Under the pieces are notes generated by a model that saw only the letters and a program-made list of their open reading frames with translations, had not been told where the DNA came from and made no database searches. DNA of 64,000 nt from DSOI01 sp041394885. GTDB lineage: Bacteria; Acidobacteriota; Terriglobia; Bryobacterales; Bryobacteraceae. A program made the position numbers and the translations under genes. The first letter of the stretch is position 1; every line of letters begins with the position of its first letter. Below are positions 23,370 through 31,114 of this stretch, in pieces. The stretch spans positions 186,001-250,000 of the forward strand of contig JAWKHI010000003.1 in NCBI GenBank assembly GCA_041394885.1, in the 5' to 3' direction.

Positions 23370-26300
23370 TCAGGCTTTCTCCAGGTTGACGAGAAAACCC
23401 TTGTATTCGGGCGTTCCGGAGTTGGGATCGAAAACCGAAGCCGTCAGATTGTTGATCAAAGGTCCACTCACTTTGCCGAGAAAGCCCCAGTGGATAGGAA
23501 GGCCAATCTGATAAATATCCTTACCGCCGATCTGTAAGGGCCGGATGCGCCGGGTGACCATCGCGAAACCCTCCACCTTGCCCCGGGCCGACGTTACACG
23601 GACGCGATCGCGATTCCTGATCCCCTTCTGCAGCGCCAGTTTCTCGGGTATTTCGACAAAGAAGTGAGTCTGCAGTTCGCTCGAGCCGGCGGTGTGCTTG
23701 GTCCAGTAGTGAAAGTGCTCGGTGAGGCGGTATGTGATCCCGACGTAGGGAAATTCCGCCACACGGCCCAAACGGTCATTGGCGCCGGAATAGACCTTGG
23801 CCGCCGGGTTGAACGATACCTTGGGATGCAGGACGTTCTCGACGGGGGACTCGGCCGGTTCATAATGCTCCGGAAACGGCCCTTCGACCAGACTCGGCGC
23901 GAACAGCCGCGCCACACCCTCAGGCAGCATGATGAACGCCGAGAGTGTGTCGGGTGCGGCGTCGCCCTTGAAGTCCGGCACATCGCCGGACCAGCGTTTG
24001 CCGTCCCAGCGGATCGGCGCCCTGGTCTCATCCCACGGCTTACCGGCGGCATCGAGCGAGGCGCGGTTATAGAGAACGCGGCGGTTGGCTGGCCAACTCC
24101 AGGACCATTGCGGATGAACGCCCAAGCCGGTGGGGTCCACAGTGTCGCGGCGAGCCATATTGTTGCCCGCCTGCGTCCAAGAGCCCGCGTAGAGCCAGTT
24201 TCCGCAGATGGTGGAGCCATCGTCTTTCAACTCGCCGAAACCGTTGACCTGCTGTCCCGTGGTGAGATCGCGGCCGTTGAGTTCGCGAGCCACCTCCGCG
24301 AGAGAAGGCGACTCGGGATCGGCGTAATTCCAGGTCATATTGAGCAAGGGTTCTGGTGCGGCCCCGCCTTCCTTCTCATAAAGCCGGCGGAGTTCATGGA
24401 ACAAGCCGGCGATGATCTGCTGATCGCGCCGGGCGTTGCCGGGCGGATCGAGGGCGGCGTCTTTCCACTGCAGCCAGCGGGACGAATTGACGAACGCGCC
24501 GTCTTTCTCGGCGAAGCACGCGGCCGGCAGGAGAAACACTTCGGTTTTGAGATTGGCTGCGTCGATGGCTCCGCCGTAGTAGTCGGCCGCCAGTTCCTTA
24601 GCACGCCAGAAGGCCGCCGTCTCGGTTTCGAAATTCTCGGCGACGATCATCCATTTGAGCCGGGACAACGCGGCGATCATCTTCGAGGTATTGGGGCCAT
24701 TGGCGACGGGGTTCATGCCGAACGAGATCAAGCCTTCGATTTCGCCCTGCGCCATGCGATCGAAGAAGCTACCCCAACTATGGTTGTCGGTGTCGCCGAG
24801 CTTGGGCAGCCAATCATAGCCGAAGCCGTTGGCGGCGGTGGCTTTGTCGCCGTAGTAGGCTTTCAGCAGGCTCGCCATGAACTTTGGCGTGTTCGCCCAG
24901 TAATTCAATACGTTCGGCCGAAGAGCTTTGGGAGAGTTCGCGCGGCAGTAGTCCGCGAAGGTTCTCGAGGAAGCGATGGGGACCTTGAGGTAGCCGGGAA
25001 GGTTCGCCCAGGAAGCCATGTCCGTGGCGCCCTGAATGTTGGCATGCCCGCGCTGGGCGTTGACGCCACCGCCGGGCATTCCGATGTTACCCATGAGTAA
25101 CTGGACCATCGCGGCGGCATGGATGAGCTGCACCGAATGCGAGTGTTGGGTCCATCCGAGGGCATAGAGCACAGTGCCGGTTTTATCGGCGGTGTGCGCC
25201 TCGGTGATCATCTCGGCGGCCTTGGTGAACTCCTCGGGTGAGCATCCGCAAATTTCCGACACCTTTTCCGCCGTGTAACGGGCGTAGTGACGCTTCATCA
25301 ATTGAAAGACGCATCGCGGATTTTCGAGCGTGGGATCGACCTTGGCGTAACCGGACCAATCCAGTTCATATTCCCAGGTGGACTTATCGTATTTGCGATT
25401 GGCTTCGTCCCAGCCCGAAAAGAAGCCTTCGTCGAAACCGAAACCTTCTTTCACGATGAACGCGGCGTTGGTGTGCTGGCGGACGTATTCGGCCTGATAG
25501 CGGCCTTTTTCGATCGCGTAGTGAATGAGCCCGCCGAGGAAAGCGATGTCGGACCCGGCGCGGATGGGCACATACAGGTCACTCACGGCGGCCGTGCGAT
25601 TGAAACGCGGGTCGACGCAAACGATCTTGGCCTTGCGCTTCCGTTTGGCTTCCATGACGAAACGGAAGCCGACCGGGTGATTCTCAGCCGGGTTGCCGCC
25701 CATCACCAGAACGACGTCGGTATTGGCGACATCGGTCCAGCCATTGGTCATCGCTCCGCGTCCAAAGGTGGCGGCCAGACTGGCCACCGTGGGGCCGTGT
25801 CAAAGACGGGCCTGGTTTTCGTAGGGAAGAACGCCCAAGGCAAAACGGAGCTTGCCCAGGAGGTAGTTGACCTCGTTGGTGTCGGTGCAGCCGCCCATCA
25901 TCACCAGATTGGTGAGGCGGTTGACGGTGCGTCCCTGATCGTCGGCGGCCTGGAATCCGGCGTCGCGGGTCTTCTTGATGAGCCGGGCCATCTTGGGGAT
26001 GGCCTCTTCCCAGGACATGGGCGTCCATTCGGTGGCGCCGGGGGCGCGGTAGAGCGGCTGCGTGAGGCGCCGGTCACTGGCGACGAATTCCTTGAGGGAA
26101 GCTCCTTTGGGGCAGAGAGTGCCGCGATTCACCGGAGAGTCCGCGTTGCCCTCGATGTGGATGACGGCGGGCTTGACGTTGCGGGACTTATCGCCGATGG
26201 TGTGAATGACGACCGAGCAGCCGACGGCGCAGTAAGGGCAGACCGAGAGAGTCTGGGTGGTGCGGGAGATCTTGAGTTCGCGCACGGCGGCTTGCGCGGG

Positions 26301-26378
26301 ACGAAGGTCGAAGCCGAAGGCCGTGGCCAGCGCCGCCGAGGAGGCCAGGAAACCTCGGCGGGAGAGAGGATCGTTCAT
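23370..26378 (-). CDS. fdnG: Formate dehydrogenase molybdenum-selenocysteine (alpha) subunit
   Basis: 1,002 residues if the in-frame TGA at 25800-25802 is read as selenocysteine 193. The context (ENQARL-U-HGPTVASLAATFGRGAMTN) matches the Sec site of FdnG/FdoG, and the two halves continue in one frame. A Tat signal (SRRGFLASSAALATAFGFDLRPAQA) is followed by the [4Fe-4S] ligands CPYCAVGC (Cys47, 50, 54) and a fourth cysteine in RGTLCPKG. Mo-bisMGD-binding blocks continue to the C-terminus (GGNPAENHPVGFRF, ALGWTQHSHS, GMNPVANGPNTSKM), as does the molydopterin dinucleotide-binding end domain. It oxidises formate to CO2 in the periplasm, coupled to quinone reduction. Without Sec decoding the gene would be read as two fragments. 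Confidence 0.93.
25767..25802 (-). promoter_or_regulatory. Selenocysteine UGA and bSECIS-like hairpin
   Basis: The UGA occupies 25800-25802. Eleven nt after it, GGTGG (25788-25784) pairs with CCACC (25771-25767), and the inner CC/GG pair closes an AGTCT loop, leaving a small 3' bulge. A GU-containing apical loop at this distance is the standard place for the SelB-binding bSECIS in bacterial fdnG genes. Confidence 0.75.
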
Positions 26379-26409
26379 GGTGCAGTTAGGGGCATGGTGC
26401 CGTTAGGGG
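26376..26409. repeat. 17-bp direct repeat across the fdnG start codon
   Basis: CATGGTGCAGTTAGGGG (26376-26392) is followed directly by CATGGTGCCGTTAGGGG (26393-26409), one mismatch apart, and a partial third copy (CATTTGGTGCC) follows. The first copy contains the fdnG start codon. It lies in the divergent gap between fdnG and the sulfatase gene. Confidence 0.7.
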
Positions 26410-26488
26410 CATTTGGTGCCGGGAGAAGCACGAGCGCCGTAATGGGAGTTTTATCACGGCCGGGGCGGCGGTAGCAATCCGGGGTACG

Positions 26489-27907
26489 ATGCCTGGAGCG
26501 ATGCTGACACGACGAACTCTGCTTGGCGCGGCTGGCGGACCACTGCTGGCCCAAGGGACGGCTGGACGGAACCGGAGAAAGCCCAACCTGATTGTTTTGC
26601 TGGCGGACGACCTGGGCTACGGCGACGTTTCCTGTTATGGGTCGCCGGACGTGCCGACGCCGAATATCGACGCACTGGCCCGCGGCGGGGCGAGGTTCAC
26701 GGATGGCTACGTATCGGCCGCGGTGTGCAGCCCGTCGCGCGCGGCGCTTTTGTCGGGCCAGTATCAGCACCGTTTCGGGCACGAATTCAATTCCGGCCCG
26801 CCGGCTCGGGAAGCGGAGGTGGGTTTTGGTCTCCCCGCAGGAGTGAAGATCCTGCCGCAGTATCTGAAGCCCGCGGGCTACACCAGCGGTGCGTTCGGCA
26901 AGTGGCATCTCGGCGTGCGGGACGGGTTTCATCCGCTTGACCGCGGTTTCGACGAGTTCTTCGGTTTTCTTCCGGGCGCCAACGACTTCGTGACGCAGCG
27001 CACGCCGGGCGCGCGTTCGGTGGGCGCCAACGACACCACCGGGGAGATCCATGCGACTCGGGCGCAACCGATCCTGCGCGGGCGCCGGCCCGTGGAGGAG
27101 GATCGCTACCTCACCGACGCGCTGGCGGACGAAGCCGTAGATTTCATCGAACGTCAGAAGAGCAATCCGTTCTTCCTTTATCTGGCTTTCAACGCGGTAC
27201 ACACGCCGCTCCACGCGACGGAGAAGTATCTCGACCGTTTCGCATCGATCGGGAACGTGCGTCATCGTTATTTGGCTGCGATGACGGCGGCTATGGACGA
27301 TGGCGTCGGCGCGGTTGTGAAGAAGATTCATGAATCTGGTCTCGAGAAGGATACGCTGATCGTTTTCCTCAGTGACAACGGCTGCCCGGTGATCACCGGC
27401 GCTGGAACCAACCATCCGCTCAACGGCGAGAAGGTGACTTACTACGAAGGCGGCATCCGGGTGCCGTTCGCGATGCAGTGGCCGGGACGAATCCAACCAG
27501 GAAGCGTTTATCGCCATCCGGTGGTGTCGCGCGATATTCTGCCGACGTTTCTGGCCGCGGCGGGCATCCGGGAGCGAACTGCGTTCGATGGCACGAACCT
27601 GATGCCGTACCTGGCCGGTGAGCGCGCGGGTAGTCCGCATGAGGCTTTGTTCTGGCGGTGCGGATCGGCGCGTGCGGTCCGCCGTGGCAACTGGAAGCTG
27701 CTGGAGTTCGGCGAAAGTTACTCCAAGTTATACGATCTGGCGAGCGATACCGGGGAGAAGAATGACGTATCGGGCCAGCATCCGGCGGTGGTCCGGGACC
27801 TGCGAGCACGATGGCAATCCTGGAGCGCGCGAATGAACCCGGCCGCGTGGCCGCCGCGGTATCGCGAGCTGACGGTGAACGGGGTGAAGCTCAACTGGGA
27901 GTTGTAG
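26489..27907 (+). CDS. Secreted sulfatase (formylglycine type I)
   Basis: 472 residues from the ATG at 26489; an ATG at 26501 would place the twin-arginine start MLTRRTLLGAA first and is an equally likely start. The Tat signal ends near LLAQG. The sulfatase core begins KPNLIVLLADDLGYGD with the paired metal aspartates, followed by the formylglycine site CSPSR (Cys80 counted from the first ATG) in AAVCSPSRAALLSG. GKWHLGVRDGFHPLDRGFDEFFG and AFNAVHTPLH follow, then FLSDNGCP with the remaining metal ligands. It removes sulfate esters from glycans outside the cytoplasm. It differs from the sulfatase near 7 kb (about 440 residues), and no maturase is nearby. It converges with and overlaps the TetR-fusion ORF by 17 bp. 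Confidence 0.9.
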   Translation: MPGAMLTRRTLLGAAGGPLLAQGTAGRNRRKPNLIVLLADDLGYGDVSCYGSPDVPTPNIDALARGGARFTDGYVSAAVCSPSRAALLSGQYQHRFGHEFNSGPPAREAEVGFGLPAGVKILPQYLKPAGYTSGAFGKWHLGVRDGFHPLDRGFDEFFGFLPGANDFVTQRTPGARSVGANDTTGEIHATRAQPILRGRRPVEEDRYLTDALADEAVDFIERQKSNPFFLYLAFNAVHTPLHATEKYLDRFASIGNVRHRYLAAMTAAMDDGVGAVVKKIHESGLEKDTLIVFLSDNGCPVITGAGTNHPLNGEKVTYYEGGIRVPFAMQWPGRIQPGSVYRHPVVSRDILPTFLAAAGIRERTAFDGTNLMPYLAGERAGSPHEALFWRCGSARAVRRGNWKLLEFGESYSKLYDLASDTGEKNDVSGQHPAVVRDLRARWQSWSARMNPAAWPPRYRELTVNGVKLNWEL

Positions 27908-29315
27908 GCCGCCGGGCTTGCCTGGCGATGCCGGTCCAGACGATTTCGACCAAGTCCCGCGCGAAGGCGGCCGGAACCTGGGGGCCGGCGAGGTAGCGCG
28001 CATAGAAAGCGCCGACGAGCATCGTCACGGCCGCGTCCAGATCCACGCCATGGCGGAGTTCGCCGCGATCGCGTGCTCGCACCAGAATCTCTCGCAGCAT
28101 TGCCCGACGCGGGGCTACGATCCGCTCACGGAACAACCGCAGAAGTTCGGGGGTATGGGCCTCTTCGGCTAAGACCGTTCCAATGAGAGACATTCCATTG
28201 GGCCGGAGGAGGGACCGGCTGAAATTCTCGAGTGCCGCAGTGAGGTCCCCCCGGGTGGATCCGGTATTGACGGCGGGTTCCGACAACTGGAGCGTGCGCA
28301 ACGCGGCAGTGGCGACATCGGCCTTGGACGACCATCGACGGTAGATTGTGGGCTTGCTGGCTCCGGCGGCTGCGACCACCGCGTCGAGCGACATGCGGGC
28401 GTAGCCTTCCTCGGCCAGCATTCGAAGGGTTGCTTCGAGGATGCGGCGTTCCGAGTCCGGATCGCGCGGGCGGCCGGATGGACGTTCCGCGGTTACCGGG
28501 GACTTGGCGATGCTGTCTCGCTTTGCAGGCACAGGAACTATCTTCACAGGTTTGCCATGCATGGGCAGCCGGGCAAGGGGCACTGCTGGCCGAGGCCGGC
28601 GCGCGGATTGTGCGGTGAGGGTGGCGGCACCGGCGAGTAGCATGACAATCATGGCAATCAGGGGCAGAGCGACCGAGGGAGTGAGGCGGTTGAGGAGCTT
28701 CGAGAGTGCGTTGGTTTCGTTTTTTCCATCAGAGGCGGCAGGGGCGATGGGTTCGCTTTTGCTTTCTCGCGTAGCGGACGGAGGATGGCCGGACTCGGTG
28801 GGTTCGTTTTTGCCCGCGTTGATTTCCGCAAGGGCGCGATAGGACGCGGCGCGGAGGCGGGACTCGTAGCGGGAGAGATTGTTGAGGTAAAGATTGCCGA
28901 GGGAGCCGGCATTGCCGATGAGGCGGAAGTCGCCGGCGCGGGGATGTGCCTCGGTGTTGTTGTAGTCCGGTGCGGGCGGGAAGAGCTTGACGTTTTCGAG
29001 GAGTTCCTGACACATGGAATCGAGGTAGCCGGCTTCCATTTGGCGGATGCGGCGGAGACGCCAGTGGCAATTGATGAAGTCTTCGGCGAGGACACGATCA
29101 ATGGGGTGGTCCGTGGGGAAGGCGTCGAGGAGGGTGTCCTTGAAGCGGGTGTACTCTGCGTCGGTTTCGCCCATGGTGTGGATGACGTTATCGGCGGCGA
29201 AGAGCCCATGCGTGGTGGCGTTTTTGGCGGAGCGGGCCTTGCCTTCGGCGGTGCGAGGTCCGGTGGATTTTTGCGCGTTACGGCGATTGGCTTCGAGCTT
29301 TTTGTCGGATATCAT
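27891..29315 (-). CDS. Fusion ORF: STGPRT-family N-terminus, transmembrane helix, TetR regulator
   Basis: One uninterrupted frame of 474 residues joins two parts that normally occur separately. Residues 1-165 belong to a family I know as a recurrent acidobacterial hypothetical: ANRRNAQKSTGPRTAEGK, NATTHGLFA, FINCHWRLRRIRQMEAGYLD, RYESRLRAASYRALAEI. A single hydrophobic helix (SVALPLIAMIVMLLAGAATL) lies near residues 217-237. Residues 275-474 are a full TetR regulator: RRILEATLRMLAEEGYARMSLDAVVAAAGASKPTIYRRW as the DNA-binding domain, then a ligand domain. The TetR part could instead start at the internal ATG at 28562 (MHGKPVK), giving 223 residues. The frame contains no stop at the junction, so either a real fusion or two in-frame genes are possible. 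Confidence 0.7.
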   Translation of the reverse strand: MISDKKLEANRRNAQKSTGPRTAEGKARSAKNATTHGLFAADNVIHTMGETDAEYTRFKDTLLDAFPTDHPIDRVLAEDFINCHWRLRRIRQMEAGYLDSMCQELLENVKLFPPAPDYNNTEAHPRAGDFRLIGNAGSLGNLYLNNLSRYESRLRAASYRALAEINAGKNEPTESGHPPSATRESKSEPIAPAASDGKNETNALSKLLNRLTPSVALPLIAMIVMLLAGAATLTAQSARRPRPAVPLARLPMHGKPVKIVPVPAKRDSIAKSPVTAERPSGRPRDPDSERRILEATLRMLAEEGYARMSLDAVVAAAGASKPTIYRRWSSKADVATAALRTLQLSEPAVNTGSTRGDLTAALENFSRSLLRPNGMSLIGTVLAEEAHTPELLRLFRERIVAPRRAMLREILVRARDRGELRHGVDLDAAVTMLVGAFYARYLAGPQVPAAFARDLVEIVWTGIARQARRPTTPS

Positions 29316-29490
29316 GCCTATCTCTCCTTATTGAGACTTCACGTTCAGGAGAGCATGGGGTGTCAAGGGATTTGGAGAGCCGGATGGGCGAGGGGAGAGG
29401 CGATGTTATTGAGAGCGTGTGGGTTGTGGGGTGGGTTGGGGATCGGGAATCGCTTGTGACCGATGGTGGTGGCAAAGCGATCAACCATTG

Positions 29491-29778
29491 ATGATAGGAT
29501 TCATTATAGGTAGATCGCTATGCCCATCAGCATCAAGAAGCGACGAAACCGAGGCGTTGGCTCGTGAATTGGCCAGCCTCACCGGGGAGTCTCTGACTTT
29601 GGCAATCCGGGTGGCGGTGGCCGAACGGTATGACCGTCTCCGGCGAGCCCGGGCGGGACATTCCCTTGGGGATGAATTGAACGCGATCGCGTTACGTTGT
29701 GCCGCGCGGCCGGTGATATCGGGGCTGAGCGCTGACGAGATCCTTGGTTACGACGAATTCGGGATCCCGTCCCGTTAG
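29491..29778 (+). CDS. vapB: VapB-type antitoxin, N-terminus frameshifted
   Basis: The open frame from the ATG at 29491 encodes 95 residues whose last 70 (SDETEALARELASLTGESLT, then LAIRVAVAERYDRLRRARAG) match the PSK/Rv0623 VapB family. Family members begin MPISIK directly before this block. Here an ATG at 29520 does encode MPISIK, but in the other frame, and it stops after 15 codons. One surplus base near 29535-29539 (ATCAAG followed by an extra A) separates the two. So the antitoxin is either frameshifted, made from the substitute start (MIGFIIGRSLCPSAS), or affected by a sequence error. It is followed 9 bp later by an intact vapC. VapB would bind and neutralise the toxin and repress the operon. 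Confidence 0.75.
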   Translation: MIGFIIGRSLCPSASRSDETEALARELASLTGESLTLAIRVAVAERYDRLRRARAGHSLGDELNAIALRCAARPVISGLSADEILGYDEFGIPSR

Positions 29779-29787
29779 TGGGTCGCA

Positions 29788-30180
29788 ATGACTCTGGACA
29801 CCTCGGCCGTGCTCGCGATTCTCCAGAACGAGCCCGAGCGAGCGGAGTTTGTGGCGCTGATCGAGGAGGCGCCGCGGCGATTGATCTCATCGGTCTCGGT
29901 GCTGGAAGCGGCGATGGTTTTGGAAGGCCGGCGTGGTGAAGACGCCGGGCGGGACCTGGACCTGTTTTTGCAGCGGGCTGCGATTGAGACGGTGCCATTC
30001 GACGCTGCGCAACTTGCGATGGCGCGATTGGCGTTCCGGCGCTTCGGCCAGGGCCGTCACGCGGCAGGGCTGAACTTCGGGGACTGTGCGGCTTATGCGT
30101 TGGCGCGGTGGTCCGGGGAAGCGTTGTTGTTCAAGGGGAGTGATTTCACGGCTACCGATGTGGGCCGGGTGCGAAGTTAG
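29788..30180 (+). CDS. vapC: VapC PIN-domain toxin
   Basis: 130 residues, the usual VapC size. The acidic PIN active site is complete: Asp4 in MTLDTSAVLAIL, Glu near residue 40 in VSVLEAAMVLEGR, and Asp in GLNFGDCAAYALARW near residue 95, with TDVGRVRS near the end. PIN toxins are Mg-dependent endoribonucleases that cut tRNA or rRNA. The gene starts 9 bp after the antitoxin stop, so the two are cotranscribed. A second, decayed copy of this locus lies at 37157-37614. Confidence 0.88.
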   Translation: MTLDTSAVLAILQNEPERAEFVALIEEAPRRLISSVSVLEAAMVLEGRRGEDAGRDLDLFLQRAAIETVPFDAAQLAMARLAFRRFGQGRHAAGLNFGDCAAYALARWSGEALLFKGSDFTATDVGRVRS

Positions 30181-30238
30181 GCGGGTAGGGGGTGGCGTGG
30201 CGGGCGTTTTTGCTAAGCGCACAATGGTGGCGACGTGG

Positions 30239-30492
30239 TGCGTCCCGAAAGACGGTTGTTCTAGCGGGCGCAAGTCCCGACCGGGTAAGCGTCGCAGCGC
30301 CCGGAAGCAGACTCCAGCCGGGAGGAGAGACCCGACCGAGCCAAGCCGAGTGTCGAAAGCCTTTGAAAGAGAAGGGAGCAAACCGGCGGGCCGCGACAAT
30401 CAGTGAACGCAATAGCCTCGTCAAATTGTCAGCTGAAAGGTGTTTGGGAGGGCCGAGCCAAGTCCGGCGAAGGCAACGGACAGCGTCCTGCA
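30239..30492 (+). ncRNA. Orphan structured-RNA candidate
   Basis: About 250 bp with no coding frame but many perfect helices and GNRA-like loops on the plus strand. Read 5' to 3': CGTC/GACG around CCGAAA; GGG/CCC around CGCAAGT; CCGGG/CCCGG around an internal GC-rich loop; CTCC/GGAG; GACAAT/ATTGTC with about 26 nt between; and GTCCG/CGGAC around GCGAAGGCAA near the 3' end. Unpaired stretches are A-rich and contain GTGAACGCAATAGCC. The layout resembles mobile-element guide or intron RNAs; my best recollection is the HEARO/IsrB-type RNA, but I could not check it. No IsrB/IscB or reverse transcriptase is beside it. It ends where a truncated kinase gene begins, as if inserted or joined by recombination. 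Confidence 0.5.
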
Positions 30493-30785
30493 GCGATACG
30501 AGCCGCGAGTGTCTCCCCCTCGATCAGCTCCATCACCATGTAGTTGGGGCCGATGTCGTGGAGCTTGCAGATGTGTGGATGGTTGAGGGAAGCAACCACT
30601 CGCGCTTCGCGTTCGAACCGCGCTCGTGCATCCTCGCGCTGGGCGATGTGATCGGGGAGGACCTTCACTGCCACCGACCGGTCCAGCCGCGTGTCCCGGG
30701 CTTTGTACACTTCGCCCATCCCGCCCGCCCCCAGCGGAGCGAGGACTTCGTAGGGACCGAGCTTGTCACCAGGGTTCAGCGGCAT
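30429..30785 (-). pseudogene. Truncated Ser/Thr kinase N-terminus (duplicate)
   Basis: 118 residues, of which about the first 98 are nearly identical to the start of the full kinase at 33379: GAGGMGEVYKARDTRLDRSV and VMELIEGETLAARI, with only scattered changes. The kinase catalytic HRD/DFG half is missing. After ETLAARI the frame enters RCPLPSPDLARPSQTPFS, which is sequence from the structured-RNA candidate rather than kinase, so homology ends near 30493. It is an intergenic duplicate of the first 300 bp of the neighbouring kinase, separated from that gene's end by 4 bp. It could still make a short product, but not an active kinase. Confidence 0.85.
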
Positions 30786-30789
30786 GCGG

Positions 30790-31114
30790 TCACCTCTTCG
30801 CCGCTCCCAGCCAGTTCTGCACCACCGTTAGTGCGCTCGTGCCCTGTTGCTCCACCGGCAGCGGCAGCAGGAACCGCTTCCCATCGCGGCTGACAGCGAA
30901 CCGTTCACTAAAGGTTGTAATTCCCGTCTCAAACAGGGACCGCGCCAACCCCGCCTGAAACGCCTGTCCGGTGGCTACCTCCGCCGCCATCAGCGTCCCA
31001 TGAGGGTCCAGCCAGAAGATTTCCTTGCCATCCCCGCGCCATCGCGGCCACTGTCCCCCATCCTTCGACACCTGCCACCGCGCGCCGGTTGCCGGATAGG
31101 GCTGCACGTAAATC
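30790..31114 (-). pseudogene. Out-of-frame C-terminal end of the kinase-propeller protein
   Basis: About 105 residues (VQPYPATGARWQVSKDGG, KEIFWLDPHGTLMAAEVATG, SRDGKRFLLPLPVEQQG, VVQNWLGAAKR) form the normal last propeller blade and tail of the acidobacterial kinase-TolB family. They belong to the gene at 31115-33379, which stops early after a frameshift. Read in the +1 frame from about 31182, the kinase continues as DGSFSPDAKWIAYTSNESGRD and joins this segment. It is either dead sequence or part of a full gene if the frameshift is an assembly error. Confidence 0.85.

Noticed and set aside
25800..25802. In-frame TGA as a nonsense mutation splitting fdnG
   Set aside because: It sits at the conserved selenocysteine position with a suitable hairpin after it, so it is a decoded Sec codon.
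30239..30492. Complete group II intron
   Set aside because: No domain V hairpin and no reverse transcriptase frame are present; at most it would be a fragment of the 5' domain.
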